This document shows, in pieces, positions 49,665 to 57,180 of a DNA stretch of 64,000 bases (its first letter is position 1; each line of letters begins with the position of its first letter). The DNA is from an uncultured Methylibium sp. GTDB taxonomy: Bacteria > Pseudomonadota > Gammaproteobacteria > Burkholderiales > Burkholderiaceae_C. A program made the position numbers and the translations under genes. The notes beneath the pieces were generated by a model. The model saw only the letters and a list, made by a program, of their open reading frames with translations. It was not told the DNA's origin and made no database searches. The stretch covers positions 1 to 64,000 of the forward strand of contig NZ_CADEFR010000015.1 of NCBI RefSeq assembly GCF_902826655.1. The letters run 5' to 3'.

Positions 49665-51947
49665 TCAGCTGCCGATGCGGCCACCGTCGTTCTTGGTGAT
49701 CGCCACCGTGGCCGAGCGCGGCCGCGCGGTCGCACCGCCCGCGCCGTAGCCGACGCTGCCCGGCCAGTGGCTGCGGTAGTTGGCGGGGATCGGCACGTTG
49801 GCCGCGCTGATCGTCTCGCCCGGGTGCTGGATGTTGGCGAACACCGTCGTGCCGTCCGGTGTCTCGGTGCAGCCGGTCAGCTCGCAGTCGACCGGCCCGA
49901 CCAGAAAGCGCTTCAGCGTCGTCGCCGACGGCCGCGCGCCGACGAAGGTGTCGACGTTGACGTTGGCACCGCCGGCCACCGGGTAGCTGAGCGTCGTGCG
50001 CACGCCGTCGCCGACCGAGCCCGGCACGCCGATCAGCATCATGCAGTTGGTCGCGTCGGTGTAGGAGCCGTCGTCGGTCTGCACGTAGAGCAGGCGCGTG
50101 TTCTGGCTGAACCACAGGCCGTCGGGGCTGGAGAAGTCCTGGTCGGCGGTCAGGTTGGACAGGTTGACGCGCGCCGCGTACTCGGTGTCGGTCAGCGTGG
50201 TGTTGGCAGCATCGCGCGCGGCCTGCGCGCCGAACAGGTAGACGTCCCAGGCGAAGGTGGCGGCGTTCGACAGCCCGCCGGCCTCGCGCATGCGGATGAT
50301 GTGGCCGTTGACATTGCCCGGCGAGCCCGGCGCGGCGGCGCCGCGCGAGTCGCTGTAGCTGCGCGGGTTGGCAGCGTCCAGGCCGAACTGCCCGGCGGCC
50401 GGCGCGAGCTTGCGGCTGCTGTTGTTGGTCAGCGTGTAGTAGATCTCGCCGTTGACCGGGTTCACCGCGCACCACTCGGGGCGGTCCATGCGGGTCGCGC
50501 CGACGGCGTCGGCGGCCAGGCGCGCGTTGATCACCACGTCACCCTGGTCGGCGAAGGCATAGCTCGCATAGCCGGAGATCAGCGGGTCGGTGATCGTCAG
50601 CTCGATCCAGGTGCCGGTGCCGTCGGCGTTGAAGCGCGCCACGTACAGGCGGCCGGCATCGAGGTACTTGTCGCCGGTCGCGATGCGGTTGGCGGCGGTC
50701 GCGTCGGCAGCGTCCCAGTTCGCGGTCGACACGTACTTGTAGATGTACTCGCCGACCGAGTCGTCGCCCATGTAGACGGCCAGCGGGCGACCCACGGTCG
50801 GCGGGCCGAAGGCCGCGCTCTCGTGCGCGAAGCGACCGAGCGAGGTGCGCTTCTTGACCGCCGCGGCGCGGTCGTAGGGGTCCATCTCGACGATGTAGCC
50901 GTAGGTGTTGAGCTCGTGGCGGTAGTCGTCCGTGCCTTCGGCAGACGCGCCGCTGCGGCTGATGTCCCAGCGGCGGTACTTGTCATCGGCACCCGAGGTC
51001 TCCCAGCCGTGGCGGCTGGCCGCGCCCTGGGCGCGACCGTAGCGGTTGAGCGCAGCGACGCTCTTCGCGTCGACTCCGGTGCGGGCCGCGTTGTCGGCCG
51101 CGCCGCGCGTGAAGTAGCCGGCCCAGTTCTCCTCGCCGGTGAGGAAGCTGCCCCACGGCGTGTAGCCGGTGCCGCAGTTGTTGATGGTGCCGCGCGCGCC
51201 GGTGCCGGCGGGCGAGTACAGCGTCCGGGTCAGCGCGTTGCCGCGCGCCACGCCCGCCAGCTCGACCGGCGTCAGCGGCGTCACGCGGCGGTTGTAGGCC
51301 GAGTTCTGGACATAGGCCCACTGCGTGCCGGTCTTGCGCACCTCGACGACCGACACGCCGTGCGCCGGGATCTCCTTGTCCGACTCGGAGGCCGGGCGCG
51401 GCCGCGCGCTGCTGCCGGTGACGTGCAGGAAGTTGTCGGTCAGCGCCTCGTGGTTCATTGCCAGCAGGCCGCGGGTCGAGCCCTGCGGGTCGCGCGCCGT
51501 ACCGGCGGCGTTGAGGCCGAAATACTCCATGCCGTCGTGGTGGTCGCCGGCACGGTTGTCGTAGTCGGTGTCGCTGCCGTCGTTGGCGAAGGCCGGGGTC
51601 GCGGCCGTCAGCGGATCGCCCAGCGCATAGATCGGCGTGGCGGCATAGCCGGTCGGCACGGTCACCACGTCCAGCGTGTTCTTCGCCACCGCTGCGAAGG
51701 CGAGCGAGGTGATGGGCGCCGGGCCCGAAGGTGCAGCCGGTGCCGGATCGTCGTCCCCGCCACCGCAGGCCGACAGGCTCAGGCCGCCGAGCACGACGCT
51801 GGCGGCGCTGCCGACCCCGCCGCGCAGCACCGAGCGGCGGCTCAGGCGCGCGTCGAGCACGTCCATGAAGCTCGGATTGCCGCTGGTGTTGTGGTCCTCG
51901 TCGTCATGCGCGAGCGCGTCCAGGGGGAGATCGACCGGCTTGTTCAT
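49665..51947 (-). CDS. phoX: PhoX-like alkaline phosphatase (DUF839), Tat lipoprotein
   Basis: A 760-residue exported phosphatase of the PhoX/DUF839 family. The N-terminus has a twin-arginine signal SRRSVLRGG (R37, R38) and a lipobox LSAC with C61 followed by GGGDDD, so it is probably a Tat-exported lipoprotein. The core carries NHEALTDNF, CGTGYTPWGSFLTGEENW (the family metal/active-site region), GRFAHESAAFGPP and PEWCAVNPVNGEIYYTLTNN. PhoX uses calcium and iron. A Pho-box-like pair of heptamers lies upstream at 52056-52073. It has its own strong terminator, so it is monocistronic. Confidence 0.9.
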   Translation of the reverse strand: MNKPVDLPLDALAHDDEDHNTSGNPSFMDVLDARLSRRSVLRGGVGSAASVVLGGLSLSACGGGDDDPAPAAPSGPAPITSLAFAAVAKNTLDVVTVPTGYAATPIYALGDPLTAATPAFANDGSDTDYDNRAGDHHDGMEYFGLNAAGTARDPQGSTRGLLAMNHEALTDNFLHVTGSSARPRPASESDKEIPAHGVSVVEVRKTGTQWAYVQNSAYNRRVTPLTPVELAGVARGNALTRTLYSPAGTGARGTINNCGTGYTPWGSFLTGEENWAGYFTRGAADNAARTGVDAKSVAALNRYGRAQGAASRHGWETSGADDKYRRWDISRSGASAEGTDDYRHELNTYGYIVEMDPYDRAAAVKKRTSLGRFAHESAAFGPPTVGRPLAVYMGDDSVGEYIYKYVSTANWDAADATAANRIATGDKYLDAGRLYVARFNADGTGTWIELTITDPLISGYASYAFADQGDVVINARLAADAVGATRMDRPEWCAVNPVNGEIYYTLTNNSSRKLAPAAGQFGLDAANPRSYSDSRGAAAPGSPGNVNGHIIRMREAGGLSNAATFAWDVYLFGAQAARDAANTTLTDTEYAARVNLSNLTADQDFSSPDGLWFSQNTRLLYVQTDDGSYTDATNCMMLIGVPGSVGDGVRTTLSYPVAGGANVNVDTFVGARPSATTLKRFLVGPVDCELTGCTETPDGTTVFANIQHPGETISAANVPIPANYRSHWPGSVGYGAGGATARPRSATVAITKNDGGRIGS

Positions 51948-52055
51948 CTGTGGGGTTCCTTGCGACTGCTGGGGAGGAGGGCGACGGCCCTGCAGCGGGA
52001 CCGTCGAGAACCCGAGGACGGTAAGCAGCGCAGATGAACCCGCCGTGTAGGCGGC

Positions 52056-52073
52056 GTGACGAAGCCGTGACAG
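52056..52073 (-). promoter_or_regulatory. Pho box upstream of the PhoX-like gene
   Basis: On the minus strand CTGTCAC-GGCT-TCGTCAC: two near-consensus PhoB heptamers 11 bp apart, 109 bp before the ATG. A possible -10 (TACACG) follows 6 bp later. Phosphate-starvation control is inferred. Confidence 0.6.
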
Positions 52074-52169
52074 GCGCGCGTAGCAAGTCGATACGCCGGG
52101 CGGCCGGCGGCCGCCGACAATTCCGAAGGCACAAGCCGCGCGAGCGCGGCGCCGCAAGGAGAGCTGGCG

Positions 52170-52394
52170 ATGTCGAGGGGTTGGAGGACGGTGATCCTGG
52201 CGCTGGCGGTCGTCGGGGCGGGCAGCCTGGCAGGCTGCGCTGCCGTCGGCCTGGCCGCTGCGGTCGTCGGCACGACGGTGAGCGTGGCCGGTGCCGTGGT
52301 CGTGACCGGCGTGGAGGTCACCGGCAAGGTCGTCGGCGCCGGCATCGATGCCGTGACGCCGAGCAAAAAGCCCGACGTCCCGGCTCAGGAGTGA
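52170..52394 (+). CDS. Small lipoprotein, hydrophobic Val/Ala-rich
   Basis: A 74-residue lipoprotein. The signal sequence ends with the lipobox LAGC (C23). The mature part is a Val/Ala/Gly-rich hydrophobic stretch (LAAAVVGTTVSVAGAVVVTG) and a short hydrophilic tail. It resembles short betaproteobacterial lipoproteins of the NF038104 kind; I cannot confirm this. AGGAGAG lies upstream of the ATG. Role unknown. Confidence 0.75.
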   Translation: MSRGWRTVILALAVVGAGSLAGCAAVGLAAAVVGTTVSVAGAVVVTGVEVTGKVVGAGIDAVTPSKKPDVPAQE

Positions 52395-52419
52395 GCCGGG
52401 AGCGCCGGACCAAGGCGGA

Positions 52420-52920
52420 TCAGGCCGTCGCCGTGGCGGCCTTCTTCGCGAGCATGCCGCCGAGCGCTTCGGAGGCATAGCCGAACACCGCACCGATCAC
52501 GATCGACACGATGGTCGGCACGATCGCATCCATCGGCGCGACGCCCTTCAGCAGGATCAGGCCCGCCACGCAGGCGAAGCCGTAGACGCAGGCCGGGATC
52601 GTGGCCAGCAGGCTGAGATGCGCCGCCAGCACGATGACGGCGGCGCCGATGCCGACCGCCACCGGCGCGGCCAGCGCACCGAGCCCGCCCAGCTGACCGG
52701 CCAGCATCACGGACAAGGCACCGACGACCGTGCCGAAGGACATGCAGATGATGGTGCTCTTGGTTCCTGCGACCTTGCCGCCGCAGTGGTAGTGGCTGGC
52801 CCAGGCCACGAAGGCCTGCCAGATCTGGACGCCGAAGGCCGCCAGCGGGCCGAGGAACAGGAAGGTCGCGACGACGGCCAGCACGCCGATCGAAATGGCC
52901 AGGGCAATGAGCAGGGGCAT
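52420..52920 (-). CDS. DUF1097 membrane protein (YcdZ-like)
   Basis: A 166-residue inner-membrane protein with five predicted helices (about 3-25, 50-70, 72-97, 100-125, 130-155). The sequence fits DUF1097 proteins such as E. coli YcdZ, including the YHCGGKVAGTKSTIICMSFGTVVGAL region. Function is unknown. ATG at 52920 has GAGGAGACAAG upstream. The 244 bp upstream (52921-53164) contain no gene I can support; they presumably hold this promoter. Confidence 0.82.
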   Translation of the reverse strand: MPLLIALAISIGVLAVVATFLFLGPLAAFGVQIWQAFVAWASHYHCGGKVAGTKSTIICMSFGTVVGALSVMLAGQLGGLGALAAPVAVGIGAAVIVLAAHLSLLATIPACVYGFACVAGLILLKGVAPMDAIVPTIVSIVIGAVFGYASEALGGMLAKKAATATA

Positions 52921-53164
52921 GACTTGTCTCCTCAGGGATCTAGGTCTCGATGCAAGAAAGAAAGCGTCCGCCCTCCGGCCGACACGCCACCCCCGACAAC
53001 CAACGACAAGTGGTGGCGGCAGTGTTCGGACGTGCTCCGACCGCCACAAGCACGGGGAAACCTTCGTGGGCAGCGCAGCATTTGGTTACAAGGCGCCGCG
53101 GGCTGTGTCACGCGGGACCACCGCGCACCATCGAGGAGCGCTGCGTGGCGTGCGAACGACAGCT

Positions 53165-55528
53165 TCAGTCGACCGGTGTCAGCTTGGCCACGCTGAGCGC
53201 CAGCCACTTCATGCCGTGGCGGCCGAAGTTGACCTGGGCACGGGCGTCGGCGCCGACGCCTTCGAGCGTGACGATCACGCCCTCGCCGAACTTGGTGTGG
53301 AAGACGCTCTGGCCGGAGCGCAGGCCGCCAGCCGAGCGTGCCCGGGCCTCGAACGCCGCCGGCGGCTCGACACGCCCGGCGCCGACCATCCCGCCGAGGC
53401 CCGAGCCGCGCTGCCACGCCGCCTGGTAGTCGCGCGCGAAGCCCGAGCCGAAGCCCTGCGCCTTCGGCGTGATCCAGCGCAGCGCCGCCTCGGGCAGCTC
53501 GTCGAGGAAGCGGCTCTTGATGTGGTAACGGGTCTGGCCGTGCAGCATGCGCGTCTGGCTGAAGCTGAGGTACAGCCGCTGGCGTGCACGCGTGATGGCC
53601 ACGTACATCAGGCGACGCTCCTCCTCCAGGCCATCGAGATCGCTGGCCGAGTTCTCGTGCGGGAACAGGCCCTCTTCCAGCCCGGTGATGAAGACGTGGT
53701 CGAACTCCAGGCCCTTGGCGGCGTGCACCGTCATCAGCTGGATCGCGTCCTGCCCGGCCTGGGCCTGGTTGTCGCCGGCCTCCAGAGCGGCGTGCGTCAG
53801 GAAGGCTGCCAGCGGCGACATGATCTCGCCGGTCTCGGCGTCGGGCTGGGTCTCGGCCAGCGCGACGGCAACGGGCAGACCCTGCGCGATCGCGCCGGCC
53901 TGCTCGTCGATGGGCAGCGCGACCGCATCCTTGCCGAAACCCTCCTGCGTGACGAAGGCCTCGGCCGCGTTGACCAGTTCATCGAGGTTCTCCAGCCGGT
54001 CGCCGCCTTCCTTCTCGTTGCGATAGAAGTCGGCCAGGCCCGAGGTCTGCACCGCGTGCTCGATGATCTCGCGCAGGGTCAGGCCGCGCGTCGCTTCGCG
54101 CATCGCGTCGACCAGTGCGGTGAAGGCCAGCAGGTTGGCGCCGCCCTTGCCGGCCAGGGCGCCGACGCTCTGGTAGAGGCTGCGGCCGCTCTGGCGCGCG
54201 GCGTCCTGCAGCTGCTCCATCGTGCGCGCGCCGATGCCGCGCGTCGGGAAGTTGACGACGCGCAGGAAGCTGGTGTCGTCGTTCGGGTTCTCGATCAGCC
54301 GCAGGTAGGCCAGCGCGTGCTTGATCTCGGCGCGCTCGAAGAAGCGCAGGCCGCCATAGACGCGGTAGGGCACGCCGGCGTTGAACAGTGCGCTCTCGAT
54401 CACGCGGCTCTGCGCGTTGCTGCGGTACAGGACCGCGATCTCGCTGCGCGCCGAGCCGTCGCGCACCAGCTGGCGCGACTCGTCGAGGAACCACTGCGCC
54501 TCGGCGAAGTCGCTGGTGGCCTCGTAGACGCGCACCGGCTCGCCGGGACCGGCCTCGGTACGCAGATCCTTGCCCAGGCGTCGCAGGTTGTGCGCGATCA
54601 GCGCGTTGGCGCTGTCGAGGATGTTGCCGAAGCTGCGGTAGTTGCGCTCCAGCTTGATCAGCTGCTGCACGCGGAACTCGCGCTCGAAGTCGGCCATGTT
54701 GCCGACCTGCGCACCGCGGAAGGCGTAGATGCTCTGGTCGTCGTCGCCGACGGCCATCACGTTGTTCTGGTCGCCGGCGAACATCTTGAGCCAGGCGTAC
54801 TGCAGCTTGTTGGTGTCCTGGAACTCGTCGACCAGGATGTGCCGGAAGCGCCGCTGGTAGTGCGCGCGCAGCTCGGCGTGGTCGCGCATCAGCTCGTAGA
54901 CGCGCAGCAGCAGCTCGGCGAAGTCGACCACGCCCTCGCGCTGGCACTGGTCCTCGTAGGCCTGGTAGACGGCCTGCTGGGTGCGAGTGAGCTCGTCGCG
55001 CACCTCGACGTCCCTGGGCCGCAGGGCCTCCTCCTTGCAGCCCGCGATGAACCATGCGGTCTGCTTGGGGACGTAGCGCTCCTCGTCGAGCTTCATCGCC
55101 TTGATGACGCGCTTGACCGCCGAGACCGTGTCCTGCGCATCGAGGATCTGGAAGCCCTGCGGCAGCGCCGCCAGCTTCCAGTGCGCGCGCAGAAAGCGGT
55201 TGCATAGGCCGTGGAAGGTGCCGATCCACATGCCGCGCGGATTGATCGGCAACAGCGTCGAAAGACGCGTGAGCATCTCCTTCGCCGCCTTGTTGGTGAA
55301 GGTCACCGCCATCACGCCGGCCGGCGAGACCTGGCCGGTCTGAACCAGCCAGGCGATGCGCGTCGTCAGCACCCGCGTCTTGCCGGAGCCGGCCCCGGCC
55401 AGGATCAGCGCGTTGCCCGCGGGGAGCGTGACCGCGGCCAGTTGCTCGGGGTTCAGGTGGCGCAGCAGGCCGGCCGACTCGGAGGTCGCGGCCGGTGCCT
55501 CGTGATCATGAGCGGGGAACAGTGACAT
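53165..55528 (-). CDS. uvrD: DNA helicase UvrD (superfamily 1)
   Basis: A 787-residue ATP-dependent 3'-5' helicase for mismatch and excision repair. Walker A is AGAGSGKT (about 44-51), motif Ia is TFTNKAAKEM, and motif II is LVDEFQDTNKLQ. Motif III is GDDDQSIYAFRGA, motif IV LERNYRS, motif V TVHAAKGLEFDHVFI and motif VI YVAITRARQRL. The C-terminal tail ends in a Tudor-like segment (VFHTKFGEGVIVTLEG) that in UvrD contacts RNA polymerase. TAGAAT ends 6 nt before the ATG, with no ribosome-binding site. Confidence 0.96.
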   Translation of the reverse strand: MSLFPAHDHEAPAATSESAGLLRHLNPEQLAAVTLPAGNALILAGAGSGKTRVLTTRIAWLVQTGQVSPAGVMAVTFTNKAAKEMLTRLSTLLPINPRGMWIGTFHGLCNRFLRAHWKLAALPQGFQILDAQDTVSAVKRVIKAMKLDEERYVPKQTAWFIAGCKEEALRPRDVEVRDELTRTQQAVYQAYEDQCQREGVVDFAELLLRVYELMRDHAELRAHYQRRFRHILVDEFQDTNKLQYAWLKMFAGDQNNVMAVGDDDQSIYAFRGAQVGNMADFEREFRVQQLIKLERNYRSFGNILDSANALIAHNLRRLGKDLRTEAGPGEPVRVYEATSDFAEAQWFLDESRQLVRDGSARSEIAVLYRSNAQSRVIESALFNAGVPYRVYGGLRFFERAEIKHALAYLRLIENPNDDTSFLRVVNFPTRGIGARTMEQLQDAARQSGRSLYQSVGALAGKGGANLLAFTALVDAMREATRGLTLREIIEHAVQTSGLADFYRNEKEGGDRLENLDELVNAAEAFVTQEGFGKDAVALPIDEQAGAIAQGLPVAVALAETQPDAETGEIMSPLAAFLTHAALEAGDNQAQAGQDAIQLMTVHAAKGLEFDHVFITGLEEGLFPHENSASDLDGLEEERRLMYVAITRARQRLYLSFSQTRMLHGQTRYHIKSRFLDELPEAALRWITPKAQGFGSGFARDYQAAWQRGSGLGGMVGAGRVEPPAAFEARARSAGGLRSGQSVFHTKFGEGVIVTLEGVGADARAQVNFGRHGMKWLALSVAKLTPVD

Positions 55529-55534
55529 TCACGG

Positions 55535-55540
55535 ATTCTA
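55535..55540 (-). promoter_or_regulatory. -10-like TAGAAT of uvrD
   Basis: TAGAAT on the minus strand ends 6 nt before the uvrD ATG at 55528; leaderless start predicted. Confidence 0.45.
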
Positions 55541-55600
55541 GGGAGCCGCTCCCCGGCGACGGGTATCCTTCGAAGCGTCTCCATCGCCACGACCTGCCCC

Positions 55601-56401
55601 ATGTCGGACGCGCTGCTCATCGGCATCTCCGCGCGCATCTACCACCCGAGCACCCCGGTCGCCGACATCGGCGGCATCTTCACGAAGACGCTGCACTACC
55701 TCGAGCAGTCGGTGGCGCACTGGGTGCTGCAGCCGCAGGTGCTGGCGCTGATGATCCCGCCGATCGAGAGCGAAGGCCTCTTGCAGCCCAGCGAGGTGAG
55801 CCTCGACGACTACGCCGAGCGCCTGGACGGCCTGGTGCTGCAGGGCGGTGCCGACCTGGCGCCCGAGACCTACGGCGAGACTCCGCTGCAGCCCGAATGG
55901 GCCGGCGACCGCGTGCGCGACCGCTACGAGATCGCGCTGTTCAAGGCCTTCGTCGCGGCCGGCAAGCCGGTGATCGGCATCTGCCGCGGCTGCCAGCTGA
56001 TCAACGTGGCGCTGGGCGGCACGCTCTACCAGGACATCCCGACCCAGCTGCCGCAGGCGACGCTGCACCGCGACGAGGATCGCTACGAGCACCAGTTCCA
56101 CCGTGCCAGTCTCGTGGCCGGCAGCGGGCTGGCGGCGCTCTACCCGGACCGGACCAGTGCCGAGATCAACTCGATCCACCACCAGGCGATCAAGGACCTG
56201 GGCCGCGGTCTGGCGGTCGAGGCGATCGCCGTGCCCGACGGCCTGGTCGAGGCGGTGCGCTGGCGCGGGCCGAGCTACGTGTTCGGCATGCAATGGCACC
56301 CCGAGTTCATGGCGCAGCGCCAGCTGCACCCCGAGCAGCTCGACGGCGGGCCGATCCTGCAGGAGTTCCTGGCGGCGGCGCGCGCGCGGCGCGGCTACTG
56401 A
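55601..56401 (+). CDS. Class I glutamine-amidotransferase-like hydrolase (PuuD type, peptidase C26)
   Basis: A 266-residue cytoplasmic hydrolase resembling gamma-glutamyl-GABA hydrolase. The nucleophile is C128 in GICRGCQLINV, and the His-Glu pair is in MQWHPEFM. The oxyanion strand GLVLQGGADLAPETYG is typical. Polyamine or gamma-glutamyl substrates are usual for the family, but no other Puu gene is nearby, so the substrate is open. It is divergent from uvrD. A TATCCT at 55564-55569 could be its -10. Confidence 0.88.
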   Translation: MSDALLIGISARIYHPSTPVADIGGIFTKTLHYLEQSVAHWVLQPQVLALMIPPIESEGLLQPSEVSLDDYAERLDGLVLQGGADLAPETYGETPLQPEWAGDRVRDRYEIALFKAFVAAGKPVIGICRGCQLINVALGGTLYQDIPTQLPQATLHRDEDRYEHQFHRASLVAGSGLAALYPDRTSAEINSIHHQAIKDLGRGLAVEAIAVPDGLVEAVRWRGPSYVFGMQWHPEFMAQRQLHPEQLDGGPILQEFLAAARARRGY

Positions 56402-56454
56402 GTGGCGAACGGATGGCCGGTGTAAGGCCGCCGCGACGCGGTCGACCAGACTCG

Positions 56455-57114
56455 ATGTTTCCCAGACTCCTGCTCGTCGTCGCCGCCGCCGTGACCGCCG
56501 TCGCGCAGGCGGCCCCGTCTTGCCCGGCGCCGCGCCAGGTCGTCGAGCGCTTCGTCCCGGCCGATTGCGAGGCCTGCTGGGCCGAACCCGGCGCGGCGTT
56601 GCCCGGTTCGACCTGGGTGCTGGACTGGATCGCCCCGAGCCCGCGCGGCGCCGAGGCCGCGCTGGCGGTGGCGGCGCTCGCGGAAGCCGCCGAACGGCTG
56701 GATGCACTGGAGGCCGCGCCGGCCGCGGTCTCGACGCAGGTCTTCCGCTGGACCGTGCGCGCCCGCCCGGGGCCGGCGCTGCGCGTGGCCGGCGGCCCGG
56801 CCTGGAACGGCTACCTCGGGCTTGAGCTCACGGCCCGCGGCAAGCCGCCGGCCGGGGCGGTCGCCTACCTCGCGCTCGTCGAGGACGTGCCGGCCGGCAG
56901 CGAAGGCACGGCCGTGGCACGCCGCCTCGTGCGTGCCGTGGCCGGCCCCCTGCCGCTGGACGCCGGCGGGCGCGTGTCGACCCAGCTGCGCGCGCTGCGC
57001 ATCCCCGAAGGCGCGCGGGCCGAGCGCCTGCGCGGCGCGGCCTGGTGGGTCGATGGCCGCCAGCAGCTGGGTGGGCTCGCACTGGAAGGCTGCCCGGGAC
57101 GACCCGCCCCGTAA
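56455..57114 (+). CDS. Secreted protein with CxxC motif, DUF1223-like start
   Basis: A 219-residue exported protein of unrecognised family. The signal peptide ends AQA (about 19). The next segment VVERFVPADCEACW (about 29-42) has a C38-E-A-C41 pair after a hydrophobic strand, as in thioredoxin-like or DUF1223 proteins. The rest is Ala-rich with alternating beta patterns (VFRWTVRARPGPALRVAGG) and a further Cys near the end (LEGCPG). It may be an exported redox or structural protein. The stop TAA overlaps the first three bases of a TAAAAT box for valS. Confidence 0.65.
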   Translation: MFPRLLLVVAAAVTAVAQAAPSCPAPRQVVERFVPADCEACWAEPGAALPGSTWVLDWIAPSPRGAEAALAVAALAEAAERLDALEAAPAAVSTQVFRWTVRARPGPALRVAGGPAWNGYLGLELTARGKPPAGAVAYLALVEDVPAGSEGTAVARRLVRAVAGPLPLDAGGRVSTQLRALRIPEGARAERLRGAAWWVDGRQQLGGLALEGCPGRPAP

Positions 57115-57117
57115 AAT
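57112..57117 (+). promoter_or_regulatory. -10-like TAAAAT of valS overlapping the preceding stop codon
   Basis: TAAAAT begins with the TAA stop of the upstream gene. A start of transcription near 57124 would give a leader of about 57 nt before valS. Confidence 0.45.
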
Positions 57118-57134
57118 TGGGCGATCCCTGCTGC

Positions 57135-57158
57135 AACGGCGTCCCACGGGACGCCGTT
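57135..57158 (+). terminator. Perfect 11-bp hairpin in the valS leader
   Basis: AACGGCGTCCC-AC-GGGACGCCGTT, followed by CTCGTTTCTG. It could terminate the upstream gene, or act as a leader attenuator for valS since it lies after the predicted valS start of transcription. Confidence 0.6.
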
Positions 57159-57180
57159 CTCGTTTCTGCCCCGCCCCGCC

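Noticed and set aside
52950..53429. Plus-strand open frame between the DUF1097 and uvrD genes
   Set aside because: No ribosome-binding site, no recognisable domain, and it runs antisense into the conserved 3' end of uvrD.
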